Shown here piece after piece: positions 36,811 to 47,109 of a stretch of DNA of 64,000 nt (position 1 is the stretch's first letter; every line of letters starts with the position of its first letter). The position numbers and the translations under genes were made by a program. The notes under the pieces are model-generated. The model was not told the DNA's origin. It did no database searches and saw nothing but the letters and a program-made list of their open reading frames with translations. Origin of the DNA: Pseudoalteromonas distincta (GTDB lineage Bacteria; Pseudomonadota; Gammaproteobacteria; Enterobacterales; Alteromonadaceae); contig NZ_JWIG01000001.1 of the NCBI RefSeq assembly GCF_000814675.1, positions 632,471 to 696,470 on the forward strand. Direction: 5' to 3'.

Positions 36811-39063
36811 ATGAGCAAAACCTGGGGCATATTGATGCTAAGCGTAGTTAGCGCACCATCGCTTGCCGAAACTGAACTGGCACACAACCTTTGTGGCATT
36901 TCAATGCAAACCAGAGCTTGGCAACCACTTGAAGGCCTTAACCTTGGTGAAGTTGATATCCAAGCTGATGATGTTGAGCTACTTGGCACTCAAAGCGCTG
37001 AATTTACCGGCAATGTTGATATTAACACCCTTAAGATGAGTTTGTCCGCACAAACTGCGTTGATAGACAAACAGCGTGGTTTATTAAATGCAACGGGGCC
37101 AATTACTTATCAAGACTACGTAAGTAAAGTAAACAGCACCGGATTAAATGCCGATTTAAATAATTCAGAAGTCAGTTTGTTAGGCGCCGACTACAGTCTA
37201 ACCGAACAACAAGGTAAAGGCGGCGCTGAAAAGCTCACTGTTAATCAGTCTGGCCTATTACTCATGAATGCAAGCTTTACTACTTGCCCAAGTGACACCC
37301 CAGCATGGGAAATTGAAGCTGACGAAATAAACCTTTCACGCGAAGAAGGCTGGGGCGAAACATATAACGCCGTATTGCGTATTTTAGATACACCAGTTTT
37401 ATATTTACCTTATTTTACATTCCCGCTAGATGAACGCCGTAAATCGGGCTTACTTACCCCGACTATTTCAAGCTCTGACAAATACGGCCTTGAAACAATT
37501 ACGCCGTATTATTTAAATATTGCACCTAATTTTGATGCCACTATTACGCCTCGTTATATGTCTAACAAAGGGCTGCAATTACAAACAGAGTTTAGATACC
37601 TAACAGAGCAACACGAAGGCTTAGTAGGGATTGAATACTTAGATAGTGATGATTCTGAGCCTGATTTAAATGAACGCTACATGTTTCATTGGCAACAGCA
37701 AAGCTACCTGGGTGAAAACTGGCGCGCAAACGTTGATGTAACCAATGTGAGCGATGATAACTACATCACCGACTTAACTTCAAACTACGCAAGTAAAACC
37801 GATACTCAATTGTATCGTACTGGTTCACTTACCCATTTAGGTGATACATGGCGAACCGATATTAAAGTGCAAAACTTTGAAGTACTCGGCGATCACTTAG
37901 AGTCATACACTGCAATACCACAAGTTAATTTTACGCAAACAGCGCCTTGGCGTTTTGATAATTTTGACTTTAGTGTGTCGGGCGAGATAAGCCATTTTAC
38001 TAATGATTCATCAGAAGTGGCCATAGACAGCGCAACTCGTGTACACGTAGAGCCAAAAGCACGCTACAACTACGCTACGCATGCGTGGTCATTTTTATCT
38101 GAAGTAAGCTTATTACAAACAAATTATAAGCAAAGCGGAAACTTAACCGGCACGCAATACAGCGATACTGTATCGCGTACTATCCCAAAAGTACGTTTGT
38201 ACTCTCAGCTTAACTTTGAGCGTGACGCATCTTACTTTTTTGAAGATGGTATACAAACACTAGAGCCGCAAATTCAGTATTTATATACACCTAATAAAGA
38301 TCAGTCAGACATTGGCTTGTTTGATACAACTAAACTGCAAGATGATTATTATGGTTTATTTAGAGACGTGCGCTTTTCGGGTGTTGACCGTATAGCAGCT
38401 GCTAATCAGTTTACTTTAGGTGCTACAACGCGCTTATTTGATAAAAAACAAGAAGAAGTGTTTAACTTTAGTGCGGGCCAAATATTTTATTTAAGTGACG
38501 ATGCCAAGCCAACAGAGCAAGGCTTAAACTCAGACACTAATTATAATGCACTATTTGCAGCTCAAACCATGTTACATTGGCACCGCCGTTGGTACCTCGC
38601 TGGAGGTATTCAATATGATACAGATGGCAAGCAAATGGTACAGTCAAATGTAACACTTGATTATAAAGGTGATAATAATCAGCTAGTACAATTGAACCAT
38701 CGCTATGCAAATGATGTCTCAGGAAATACAATCGAGCAAGCAGGTGTATTTACAAGTATTCCTATTAGCGACGAATGGCAATTTATTGCGAGCTATCATC
38801 GAGATCTTGAAAACAACAGAAGTATCGAAGTATTGAGCGGATTACAGTATGAATCATGCTGTTGGGCTATCCAAATTACTGGCCATCGCCAAATTGAAAC
38901 TGATTTAAATCAGTCAATAGGACAAGAACAAGCAACTTTTGATTCAGGTATTAGTTTGAATTTTGTATTAAAAGGACTTGGCAGTAAAAGCCGTTATGAT
39001 GCACAAAAATTATTACAACAAGGTATTTTTGGCTATCGTAGACCGTATTTTCTTAGTAACTAG
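36811..39063 (+). CDS. lptD: LPS-assembly protein LptD
   Basis: 750-residue outer membrane protein that, with LptE, inserts lipopolysaccharide into the outer leaflet. The signal peptide ends SLA|ET. An OstA domain (about 45-160) opens with DIQADDVELLG, then the 26-strand barrel domain. Four cysteines, C28, C159 and the adjacent C683/C684 (YESCCW), match the pattern that forms the two non-consecutive disulfides in E. coli LptD. surA, which helps fold it, follows after 30 bp. Confidence 0.96.
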   Translation: MSKTWGILMLSVVSAPSLAETELAHNLCGISMQTRAWQPLEGLNLGEVDIQADDVELLGTQSAEFTGNVDINTLKMSLSAQTALIDKQRGLLNATGPITYQDYVSKVNSTGLNADLNNSEVSLLGADYSLTEQQGKGGAEKLTVNQSGLLLMNASFTTCPSDTPAWEIEADEINLSREEGWGETYNAVLRILDTPVLYLPYFTFPLDERRKSGLLTPTISSSDKYGLETITPYYLNIAPNFDATITPRYMSNKGLQLQTEFRYLTEQHEGLVGIEYLDSDDSEPDLNERYMFHWQQQSYLGENWRANVDVTNVSDDNYITDLTSNYASKTDTQLYRTGSLTHLGDTWRTDIKVQNFEVLGDHLESYTAIPQVNFTQTAPWRFDNFDFSVSGEISHFTNDSSEVAIDSATRVHVEPKARYNYATHAWSFLSEVSLLQTNYKQSGNLTGTQYSDTVSRTIPKVRLYSQLNFERDASYFFEDGIQTLEPQIQYLYTPNKDQSDIGLFDTTKLQDDYYGLFRDVRFSGVDRIAAANQFTLGATTRLFDKKQEEVFNFSAGQIFYLSDDAKPTEQGLNSDTNYNALFAAQTMLHWHRRWYLAGGIQYDTDGKQMVQSNVTLDYKGDNNQLVQLNHRYANDVSGNTIEQAGVFTSIPISDEWQFIASYHRDLENNRSIEVLSGLQYESCCWAIQITGHRQIETDLNQSIGQEQATFDSGISLNFVLKGLGSKSRYDAQKLLQQGIFGYRRPYFLSN

Positions 39064-39093
39064 AGTACTATCAGCAAGAGTAGTAAAAAGAAT

Positions 39094-40389
39094 ATGAATT
39101 TAAAAAAATTATTAACATCAGCAGTTTTAAGTGCCAGCCTTTGTCAAAGTGTAATGGCTGCACCAGTAGAAATAGATAAAGTTATTGGCGTTGTAAACCA
39201 AGGCGTAATTTTAAAAAGCGAAGTAGACACCATAATTGATCGTGTTAAAAAGCAAGCACAAGAACAAGGCCAGCAATTACCAAAAGATGAAACACTTCGT
39301 GTACAAGCTGTAGAGCGTTTAGTTAATCAAGCGCTTATGATGCAAATGGCTGAGCGTATGGGGTTACAAATCTCAGACAGCCAACTCGATCAAACTCTCG
39401 CTAACATGGCAAAAGAGCAAGGCGGAACAATTGCCGACTTACGCCGCACTATTGAAGGTTCGGGCGAAAGCTTTCAAGCTTACCGTGAAGAAATTCGTAA
39501 AGAAATCACAACGCAGCAAGTAACACGTGCAAGCGTTGATCGTCGTATTTATATTAGCGAACAAGAAGTTGATAACCTTTTAAAAATTATGGAAACCCAA
39601 GGTCAAAGTGCTGAAGAGTACGACATTGGTCATATTTTAATAGATATCCCTAACGATGCGACAGCTGACGAAATTGCTGATGCAAAAACACGTGCAGATA
39701 AAGTTATTGAGCTATTAAACGATGGCCAAGAATTTAAGCGTATTGCTATTTCATCATCAAGCGGCTCTAAAGCACTTGAAGGTGGACAACTTGGTTACAT
39801 GGGCATTAACGAAATGCCATCGCTTTTTGCTGAAGCAGTAAAAGGCCAAAAGAAAGGCGCTATTGTTGGCCCACTTCGCTCTGGTGCTGGTTTTCATATC
39901 ATTAAAGTACAAGACGTTCGTGGTCTACAAGTTGTAGAAACAACTGAAGTACGTTCACGCCATATACTTATTAAACCTTCAATTATTTTAAGTGAAGAAA
40001 AAGCACGCTCAATGCTTGCAGGCTTTGCAAAAGACTTACGTGCAGGAACAGCCGACTTTGGTGAACTTGCTAAAGAGTACTCAGAAGATCCTGGCTCTGC
40101 ACTTAAAGGTGGCGAGTACGATTGGACAGATCCAACTACCTACGTACCTGCGTTTAAAGATACATTACTTTCTCTTAAAGAAAATGAAATAAGCGAACCG
40201 TTTAGAACACAGTTTGGTTGGCATATTGTGCAGTTACTTGGCAAACGTGTAGCTGATAAAACTGAACTAGCTAAACGTAACCGTGCTCACGGTATGTTGT
40301 TTAACCGTAAATTTAAGGAAGAAAGTTTTAACTGGCAGCAAGAAATGCGCGAGCAAGCTCACGTTGAAATTTTCCCTATAGACCAATAA
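39094..40389 (+). CDS. surA: Periplasmic chaperone and peptidyl-prolyl isomerase SurA
   Basis: 431 residues. The signal peptide ends SVMA|AP. The N-terminal chaperone domain ([23 protein letters not shown] opening) is followed by two parvulin domains, near 175-275 and 285-385 ([33 protein letters not shown]), and a short C-terminal strand. It escorts beta-barrel proteins such as LptD to the Bam complex. Two bases separate it from pdxA. Confidence 0.96.
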   Translation: MNLKKLLTSAVLSASLCQSVMAAPVEIDKVIGVVNQGVILKSEVDTIIDRVKKQAQEQGQQLPKDETLRVQAVERLVNQALMMQMAERMGLQISDSQLDQTLANMAKEQGGTIADLRRTIEGSGESFQAYREEIRKEITTQQVTRASVDRRIYISEQEVDNLLKIMETQGQSAEEYDIGHILIDIPNDATADEIADAKTRADKVIELLNDGQEFKRIAISSSSGSKALEGGQLGYMGINEMPSLFAEAVKGQKKGAIVGPLRSGAGFHIIKVQDVRGLQVVETTEVRSRHILIKPSIILSEEKARSMLAGFAKDLRAGTADFGELAKEYSEDPGSALKGGEYDWTDPTTYVPAFKDTLLSLKENEISEPFRTQFGWHIVQLLGKRVADKTELAKRNRAHGMLFNRKFKEESFNWQQEMREQAHVEIFPIDQ

Positions 40390-40391
40390 AT

Positions 40392-41384
40392 ATGACTCTA
40401 AGAATTGCTATTACACCGGGTGAACCAGCCGGTATTGGCCCAGATTTACTACTCACGCTTGCTCAGCAAGCGTGGGACGCTCAACTAATAGCGATTGCTG
40501 ATGGCAAACTATTAAAAGAGCGTGCAAAGCATTTAGGCTTAACAATAAACTTAATTAAATTTGATGATAATGCCCCCGCCATAGCAGCACCTGCGGGCAG
40601 TTTGTATATTCATCAGGTTGATTTAGGTGCGGATGTAGAGCTTGGCGTACTAAATGACGGTAACGGCCAATACGTGTTAGATACCTTGCGTATAGCAAGT
40701 GAAAAAAACATGGATGGCACGTTCGATGCGGTTGTTACGGGCCCTGTTCACAAAGGCATTATTAACAAAGCGGGCATTTCATTTAGCGGACACACTGAGT
40801 ATTTTGCGCAGCAATCAAATACTGCAGATGTAGTTATGATGCTTGCAACTGAAGGTTTACGCGTTGCACTTGTAACCACGCATATTCCACTTGCGTATGT
40901 ATCGCGTGCCATTACTCCTGAGCGCTTAACTAAAGTAGCGGGTATTTTAAATCACGACCTACAAACTAAGTTTGGGATAGAAAAACCACGTATTTTAGTG
41001 TGTGGCTTAAACCCACATGCAGGTGAAGATGGCCATTTAGGCCGTGAAGAAATAGAAACAATCACCCCAACGCTTGAAATACTTAGAAGCGAAGGGATGA
41101 ATTTAATTGGCCCACTACCGGCCGATACCTTATTTCAACATAAATACCTATCTGAAGCAGATGCAGTACTTGCTATGTATCACGATCAGGGATTACCTGT
41201 GCTAAAATACAAAGGATTTGGTAAATCGGTAAATATTACCCTTGGCTTACCATTTATCCGCACCTCAGTTGACCACGGTACTGCACTCGATTTAGCAGGG
41301 ACTGGTACAGCTGACGTTGGCAGTTTTGAATTAGCGATCCGCGAAGCAATTAAGCTCGCCCAAGAAAAAGCACAAAATCAATGA
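40392..41384 (+). CDS. pdxA: 4-hydroxythreonine-4-phosphate dehydrogenase
   Basis: 330 residues. Oxidises 4-phosphohydroxy-threonine with NAD in pyridoxal phosphate synthesis. It opens [16 protein letters not shown], and shows [34 protein letters not shown] and the metal site [16 protein letters not shown]. It overlaps rsmA by 4 bases. Confidence 0.97.
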   Translation: MTLRIAITPGEPAGIGPDLLLTLAQQAWDAQLIAIADGKLLKERAKHLGLTINLIKFDDNAPAIAAPAGSLYIHQVDLGADVELGVLNDGNGQYVLDTLRIASEKNMDGTFDAVVTGPVHKGIINKAGISFSGHTEYFAQQSNTADVVMMLATEGLRVALVTTHIPLAYVSRAITPERLTKVAGILNHDLQTKFGIEKPRILVCGLNPHAGEDGHLGREEIETITPTLEILRSEGMNLIGPLPADTLFQHKYLSEADAVLAMYHDQGLPVLKYKGFGKSVNITLGLPFIRTSVDHGTALDLAGTGTADVGSFELAIREAIKLAQEKAQNQ

Positions 41385-42187
41385 CCGATAAAGTACATTT
41401 AGGACACCGCGCTCGTAAGCGTTTTGGGCAAAACTTTTTATTTGATGAATCTATCATCGATAAAATAGTCTCTGCGATTGATCCTAAACCAGAAGACAAC
41501 TTAGTAGAAATTGGCCCCGGCCTTGGCGCAATTACTGAGCCAGTAGCCGACTTAAGCGGCCATTTAACGGTTGTTGAATTAGATAAAGACTTAGCACAAC
41601 GATTAATTGAACACCCATTTTTGGGTCCTAAATTAACCGTTAACCAAGGCGATGCAATGACGTTTGACTTTGCAAGCTTGGTTCGCGATGACAAAAAATT
41701 AAAAGTGTTTGGTAACTTACCTTACAATATTTCGACACCGTTATTGTTTCACCTTTTTGAATTTTCAGATCATATTGAGCACATGCACTTTATGCTTCAA
41801 AAAGAAGTAGTAAAACGCATGGTAGCAGGCCCTGGTAGTAAAACATTTGGTCGCTTAAGCGTAATGACTCAATACTACTGTAATGCAATGCCGGTTGTTG
41901 AAGTACCACCTGAGTGCTTTAAACCAGCGCCAAAAGTTGACTCTGCTGTTATTCGTTTAATACCTAAAAAGCCAGAGCAACGTACAGCAAAAAGCGTTAA
42001 AATTTTAAACACAGTGTGTTTAGAAGCATTTAACCAGCGCCGTAAAACGCTACGTAATAGTTTAGGTAACTTACTTACCGCAGAAGAACTAACTAGCATT
42101 GGCATTGATATAACGCTGCGTGCTGAGCGCTTATCTTTACAACAATTTATTGATATAGCTAACTGGATTTATGACAACAAGCAGTAA
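41381..42187 (+). CDS. rsmA: 16S rRNA dimethyladenosine transferase
   Basis: 268 residues. Dimethylates A1518 and A1519 of 16S rRNA. It has [14 protein letters not shown], the SAM motif [11 protein letters not shown], and NLPYNIS (motif IV catalytic loop). The 17-base overlap with apaG is longer than usual. Confidence 0.97.
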   Translation: MTDKVHLGHRARKRFGQNFLFDESIIDKIVSAIDPKPEDNLVEIGPGLGAITEPVADLSGHLTVVELDKDLAQRLIEHPFLGPKLTVNQGDAMTFDFASLVRDDKKLKVFGNLPYNISTPLLFHLFEFSDHIEHMHFMLQKEVVKRMVAGPGSKTFGRLSVMTQYYCNAMPVVEVPPECFKPAPKVDSAVIRLIPKKPEQRTAKSVKILNTVCLEAFNQRRKTLRNSLGNLLTAEELTSIGIDITLRAERLSLQQFIDIANWIYDNKQ

Positions 42188-42560
42188 CATTGGATCGCCT
42201 GTAAAGGTATCTGTAGAAACATTTTACGTAGAAGGCCAATCTCAACCTGAGCTTGAAAAATACGTATTTGCTTACTCGGTAACAATTAAAAACCATAGTT
42301 TATGCAGTGCAAAATTACTGAGCCGCTATTGGTTAATTACCGACGCAAATGGCAAACAAGTAGAGGTTGAAGGCGAAGGCGTTGTTGGCGAAATGCCAGA
42401 TATTGCACCAGGCGAAAGCTATAAATACACCAGCGGTGCAATTTTAGATACACCTGTAGGCACTATGCAAGGCCATTACACGTTACGCAACGAGTTTGGC
42501 TCTGAGTTTCAGGCGCCTATTAATGTGTTTCGTTTGGCTTGCCCTAACATTTTGCATTAA
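42171..42560 (+). CDS. apaG: ApaG family protein
   Basis: 129 residues, DUF525/ApaG beta-sandwich ([62 protein letters not shown]). Function unclear; the fold resembles fibronectin type III. It starts inside the 3' end of rsmA and is followed 8 bp later by apaH. Confidence 0.95.
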   Translation: MTTSSNIGSPVKVSVETFYVEGQSQPELEKYVFAYSVTIKNHSLCSAKLLSRYWLITDANGKQVEVEGEGVVGEMPDIAPGESYKYTSGAILDTPVGTMQGHYTLRNEFGSEFQAPINVFRLACPNILH

Positions 42561-42568
42561 GCACTTAG

Positions 42569-43387
42569 ATGGCAGATTATGCGATAGGTGATTTACAAGG
42601 GTGTTTTAGTGAATTTAACACCCTTTTACAACGGGTTGATTTTAACCCAAGTAAAGATCACCTATATTTAGTTGGCGACATAGTTGCTCGCGGGCCAGAC
42701 TCCCTAGCCTGCTTAGACTATATTTACCAACATCAAAATAGCATGACCATCACTTTAGGCAATCACGACCTTCACATGATTGCCTGCTACTTTCTTAACA
42801 AACCCACTAATCCAAAAGATAAATTAAACCCAATATTTGAAAGCCCTAAATTGGCTAACTACATCGCTTTTTTACAAACCCAGCCATTGGCTTTAGAGCT
42901 TATAAAACATAACTGCTTTATATCTCACGCGGGGTTAAATCCCGATTGGTCTGTTGAAGATGCGCTAAAACAAGCGCAATTTGCACAAAGCTGTTATCAA
43001 TCAAGTAACGCAAAAGCGTTTTTTGAACACATGTATCAGGCTCACCCCGCAAAGTGGTCTAATACCCTTGATGACTTTGCAAAGTTTAGATACATAGTTA
43101 ATTACTTTACCCGCATGCGTTTTTTAACAAGTGATAACAAACTCGAGCTTAATGCAAAGGGTGCAATAACCGAAAGCGAAACTCTCACTCCTTGGTTTAA
43201 CCACCCCAATATAGCTAAATCTAAACACGATATTATTTTTGGCCACTGGGCCGCACTTGAAGGTAGAACAGGTAATTCACGGGTTCACGCCCTAGATACA
43301 GGCTGCGTATGGGGTAACACCATGACCCTAATGGAGCTGAGTACTAAAAAAGTAATTGTAGAAAAATCCCACCTTTCGTCTAAATAA
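42569..43387 (+). CDS. apaH: Bis(5'-nucleosyl)-tetraphosphatase, symmetrical
   Basis: 272 residues. Hydrolyses Ap4A to two ADP; a calcineurin-type phosphoesterase with metal motifs GDLQGC near 7, GDIVARG near 38, GNHDLH near 66 and the late His in FGHWAALEG. Last gene of the lptD operon; no clear terminator follows. Confidence 0.96.
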   Translation: MADYAIGDLQGCFSEFNTLLQRVDFNPSKDHLYLVGDIVARGPDSLACLDYIYQHQNSMTITLGNHDLHMIACYFLNKPTNPKDKLNPIFESPKLANYIAFLQTQPLALELIKHNCFISHAGLNPDWSVEDALKQAQFAQSCYQSSNAKAFFEHMYQAHPAKWSNTLDDFAKFRYIVNYFTRMRFLTSDNKLELNAKGAITESETLTPWFNHPNIAKSKHDIIFGHWAALEGRTGNSRVHALDTGCVWGNTMTLMELSTKKVIVEKSHLSSK

Positions 43388-43523
43388 ACTGAAAAAAAAC
43401 AATACATCTGTTAGATTTATCAATTAATAGTTAAAATTAATTAAAGTAATTGATTTTAATTACTTAACTTATTGGTACAAACGCCGATAAGTCTTAATTG
43501 AAGTACTTTTGAGTGGAAATCTT

Positions 43524-45539
43524 ATGAACCTGACAGTAAGCCAGCGTATTTGGGGTGGTTTTATATTTATCACACTATTATTATTAATAATTGGTGGTAA
43601 TTCCTTAATAAAAATTGCAAATATTGACCGTTCCACTCAAAAAGTGAACCAACTATCACTCCCAGCATTAAATAAAAGCTCTGAGCTACAAGCCGAATTT
43701 ATTTTAATGAGCAAAGCCGCTCAAGCGAGTTTTTACACGACATCAGCCAGTGAACTTGCGCCAATAAAAGCACAGGTCTTTGAGCAAAAACAGCAATTCA
43801 ACACGCTGCACCGAGAGCTTCAAGATGTAGTAAAAAACGATGCTGCACTTAATCAAAGCAGCCAAAATGTAGAAAAAACTTATTTAAGCTTTTTAAGCAC
43901 CGTTGAAAATTTATTAGAAGACAAAGGCAAGCAACTAGCATTAAATAAAACATTAAAAGCACAATTAGAAAATATAGAACTAAGTGCAGAAGATGCTAAC
44001 TCTGTTGTACTCGACATTACCGACATTGATGGGTTTGAACAAAACCACCCTCGCGCTTATCAAGCTGCAAATAATTTAGAAAACAACTTTATGTCGGTAG
44101 TTAGTAACAGCACCGACATGCTGACTGTTAAAACGCTTAACACTCTCGATATTGTTAAAAACGAGCAAACGTATTACCTTGAAGAAGTAATACGTACCGT
44201 TGATTTAATTAAGCCAGCAATAGAGCAAACGCATAGCGACTTATATTCAAGCCTAAAAGAGTATGTTGATGTTTTAGAAAATAACATAAAGGGCAGTAAC
44301 AGCTTAGCAGCAAACAAAAAACGTTTAATTGATTCGATTACGCTTACGCAATCAGAGCTTGCACAGTCAGAGCAAGCCACCAAAATGGCACTTAACCAAA
44401 TTGACGAGCTAGTTAATCAAGCAAGTGACGTTGCGTTTAAATTGCAACAAGGTGTGCGCAGCGATGTAGACTCAGCTAATTTATGGACCTGGGTTGGTAT
44501 GGTTATAGCCACTCTTTTAGCAATTGTGATTGCCATTATTACTGTTAGCCGCATTACTAAACCACTTGCCGAAGTTAATCGCATTTTAGATATTGTTGCC
44601 AGTGGCGACATGACACAACGTTTAGACGACAGCGCTAAAGACGAGTTTGGCGAACTATCTAAAAGTTGTAATACACTAATTGACAGCCTACGCAGCCTAA
44701 TTAAAGGCATTATTTCGCGCTCTACTCAGCTTGCAGCAGCATCAGAGCAAACATCGGCCATTACCTCAGAATCAAGCCAAGCAATTCGTAACCAGCAAGC
44801 ACAAGTTGAACAAGCAGCTACTGCAACAACCGAAATGAGCAGTACATCGCAAACAGTTAGTAACAGTGCTCAACAAGCACTTAGCGAAATTAAAAATGCA
44901 GATAAAGAAGCTGAGCGTGTTAAAGGTATTTCAAATAACAATAAAGCTACAATTGAACAGCTAGCACGTGAAGTAGACGACGCCTCACAAGTAATTAATA
45001 AACTGCATCAAGATAGCGCATCAATAGGCAGCATTTTAGATGTAATACGCGGAATAGCGGATCAAACGAACCTACTTGCTCTAAATGCCGCAATTGAAGC
45101 TGCACGAGCTGGTGAATATGGCAGAGGCTTTGCTGTTGTAGCTGACGAAGTACGCTCTCTAGCAAGTAAAACTCAAGAGTCGACCCAAGAGATACAATCA
45201 ATGATTGAGTCGCTACAAACAGGCGCTGAAGCTGCCGTAACGGCAATGAGCAAAGGTAAGCAACGCGCTGTATCGTGTGTTGAGCAAACCGACCTAGCAA
45301 GTAGCGCACTTGATTCGATTACATTTGCAGTTTCGCAAGCCCACGACGTAAGTGAAGAAATTTCGACTGCCGCACTTGAGCAACAACAAGTAGCACAAGA
45401 AATTAGCGAACGCCTTGAGTCGATTGTAGCCATCGCAGAGCAAACAGCCGAAGGCGCAAACCAAACTAATATCTCAAGTTCAGAAGTAGCAAAACTTGCT
45501 GAAGAGCTTCGCTTGTCGGTAGACGAATTTAAAGTTTAA
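43524..45539 (+). CDS. Methyl-accepting chemotaxis protein
   Basis: 671 residues from ATG 43524 (a TTG start 15 bases earlier is also open). One membrane segment near 9-31 ([18 protein letters not shown]) and a second near 317-340 ([21 protein letters not shown]) enclose a ~285-residue helical periplasmic domain that resembles the helical bimodular class. A HAMP domain follows ([21 protein letters not shown], about 342-395), then the cytoplasmic coiled coil with the hairpin tip containing [20 protein letters not shown]. No C-terminal CheR/CheB pentapeptide (ends DEFKV). Ligand unknown. Confidence 0.93.
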   Translation: MNLTVSQRIWGGFIFITLLLLIIGGNSLIKIANIDRSTQKVNQLSLPALNKSSELQAEFILMSKAAQASFYTTSASELAPIKAQVFEQKQQFNTLHRELQDVVKNDAALNQSSQNVEKTYLSFLSTVENLLEDKGKQLALNKTLKAQLENIELSAEDANSVVLDITDIDGFEQNHPRAYQAANNLENNFMSVVSNSTDMLTVKTLNTLDIVKNEQTYYLEEVIRTVDLIKPAIEQTHSDLYSSLKEYVDVLENNIKGSNSLAANKKRLIDSITLTQSELAQSEQATKMALNQIDELVNQASDVAFKLQQGVRSDVDSANLWTWVGMVIATLLAIVIAIITVSRITKPLAEVNRILDIVASGDMTQRLDDSAKDEFGELSKSCNTLIDSLRSLIKGIISRSTQLAAASEQTSAITSESSQAIRNQQAQVEQAATATTEMSSTSQTVSNSAQQALSEIKNADKEAERVKGISNNNKATIEQLAREVDDASQVINKLHQDSASIGSILDVIRGIADQTNLLALNAAIEAARAGEYGRGFAVVADEVRSLASKTQESTQEIQSMIESLQTGAEAAVTAMSKGKQRAVSCVEQTDLASSALDSITFAVSQAHDVSEEISTAALEQQQVAQEISERLESIVAIAEQTAEGANQTNISSSEVAKLAEELRLSVDEFKV

Positions 45540-45554
45540 GTTTACTAAAACGAT

Positions 45555-45594
45555 TAAAAAACCCCGATGGTACACAGTACCACCGGGGTTTTTG
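45555..45594 (+). terminator. Intrinsic terminator after the chemoreceptor gene
   Basis: ACCCCGATGGTACACAGTAC followed by CACCGGGGT forms a stem with an interior mismatch, closed by an A-run before and TTTTT after. Confidence 0.9.
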
Positions 45595-45608
45595 TTTATA
45601 AGAACTTT

Positions 45609-46376
45609 AGGAATGAGATGTAAAACCTTACCTACAACATACACACACCCTGCAGATGCGAATTTACTTCGCGCTCATCTAACCTAACTTTACCAAAGCG
45701 AGGTATAAAACCTCACCTACAACATGCACACACCCTGCAGATGCGAATTTACTTCGCGCTCATCTAACCTAACTTTACCAAAGCGAGGTATAAAACCTCA
45801 CCTACAACATGCACACACCCTGTAGGTGCGAATTTACTTCGCGCTCATCTAACCTAACTTTACCAAAGCGAGGTATAAAACCTCACCTACAACATACACA
45901 CACACCGTAGGTGCGAATTTATTTCGCGCTCATCTACCTTAACTTTACCAAAGCGAGGTATAAAACCTCACCTACAACATACACACACACCGTAGGTGCG
46001 AATTTATTTCGCGCTCATCTACCTTAACTTTACCAAAGCGAGGTATAAAACCTCACCTACAATATATGCCACCTGTAGGTGCAAATTTACTTCGCGATCA
46101 TCTACCTTAACTTTACCAAAGCGAGGTATAAAACCTCACCTACAATATATGCCACCTGTAGGTGCAAATTTACTTCGCGATCATCTACCTTAACTTTACC
46201 AAAGCGAGGTATAAAACCTCACCTACAACATCCCCCCTGTAGGTGCGAATTTACTTCGCGCTCATCCAACTTAACTTTACCAAAGCGAGGTGTAAAACCT
46301 CACCTACAATATGCACGCCCTGCAGATGCGAATTTACTTCGCGCTCATCTAACCTAACTTTACTTCGCGCTCTCTT
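45609..46376. repeat. REP-B (BIME-like) tandem array upstream of a RAYT gene
   Basis: About nine units with GAGGTATAAAACCTC at 45700, 45785, 45870, 45955, 46040, 46123, 46206 and 46288: a period of 85 bp for the first five, then 83, 83 and 82. Each unit holds GTAGGTGCGAATTTACTTCG (stem GCGAA/TTCGC), a ~30-bp spacer ending ACTTTACCAAAGC, then GAGGT-ATAAA-ACCTC and CACCTACA. Read on its own strand, each arm starts GTAGGTG, the GTAG tetranucleotide plus hairpin recognised in known REP elements. Open frames across the array are repeats read in frame, not genes. Confidence 0.95.
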
Positions 46377-46426
46377 AATTTGAAACCTCTGCTACCTTTA
46401 ATAAAAAGTATTGAAAGACTGTAAAA

Positions 46427-46879
46427 ATGTATCGTTCTGATTTATTGCGAAAAGGCAGAGTATCATTAACAAATCGATTTTACTCAATCACACTAGTGGC
46501 ACACAAAAGAGAAAACATATTTATTTCTATGGATATTAATCGTTTGATAATCACAGAAATGAAAAAGATAGAAACGCAAGAAGCAGCTAAAACAATAGCA
46601 TTTGTAATTATGCCAAATCATATACATTGGCTAATTCAATTAGGAACTAAGAAAACGCTGTCTGATGTAATTAAGTTATTTAAAGGCCGTTGCTCTAAAG
46701 CAACCCGTGACGACTTAGGTATGTATAAATTATGGCAACGTAACTACTATGATCACATGATTAGAAATGAAAATGATTTACTAAACAATGCTAGATATAT
46801 TATTGCTAACCCTTTGCGGGCTAAAATCGTAGATAAAATTGCTTTATACCCTTACTGGGATTGTATTTATATAAAATAA
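46427..46879 (+). CDS. REP-associated tyrosine transposase (RAYT, Y1/HUH family)
   Basis: 150-residue single-domain HUH nuclease. The metal-binding HxH is in MPNHIHWLI (H65, H67) and the catalytic Tyr is in NYYDHMIR (Y107 or Y108); ARYIIANPLRAKIVD is the usual RAYT end. This family is related to the IS200/IS605 transposases but occurs once per genome beside its own REP sequences; known examples cut and join REP single strands. The gene stands inside a REP-B array: units end 50 bp upstream, and the stop codon is followed at once by another. Complete and not degenerate, so probably active or recently active. Confidence 0.93.
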   Translation: MYRSDLLRKGRVSLTNRFYSITLVAHKRENIFISMDINRLIITEMKKIETQEAAKTIAFVIMPNHIHWLIQLGTKKTLSDVIKLFKGRCSKATRDDLGMYKLWQRNYYDHMIRNENDLLNNARYIIANPLRAKIVDKIALYPYWDCIYIK

Positions 46880-46882
46880 AAA

Positions 46883-46992
46883 GCGAGGTATAAAACCTCA
46901 CCTACAATATATGCCCCCTGTAGGTGCGAATTCACTTCGCGCTTATGTAATTTAATTTTACCAAAGCCAGATAATAAAACCTCATCTACAAC
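46883..46992. repeat. REP-B units downstream of the RAYT gene
   Basis: GAGGTATAAAACCTC begins 4 bases after the RAYT stop and is followed by TGTAGGTGCGAATTCACTTC, then a decayed unit (CAGATAATAAAACCTCATCT) before 46992. So the RAYT gene is enclosed on both sides by its presumed substrate. Confidence 0.9.
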
Positions 46993-47109
46993 TTATATAC
47001 ATCAATTACTAACTACTAATATATCGCTTTTTTCTTCCTTACTTAGGCGTTTATTGCTAACCTCGCGTTAACGTTTTTACTTAAACAATTTTTTGCTAAC
47101 GGAATAATT

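Noticed and set aside
45996..46357. Open frames with repeated peptides (TLPKRGIKPHLQY and similar) across the REP-B array
   Set aside because: The peptides are simply the 82-85-bp repeat units read in frame; unit lengths that are not multiples of 3 throw the frame, and there is no ribosome site or family similarity.
46427..46879. Ordinary IS200/IS605 insertion sequence
   Set aside because: The protein has the RAYT C-terminal pattern, no IS ends or tnpB are visible, and it is flanked by REP units on both sides.
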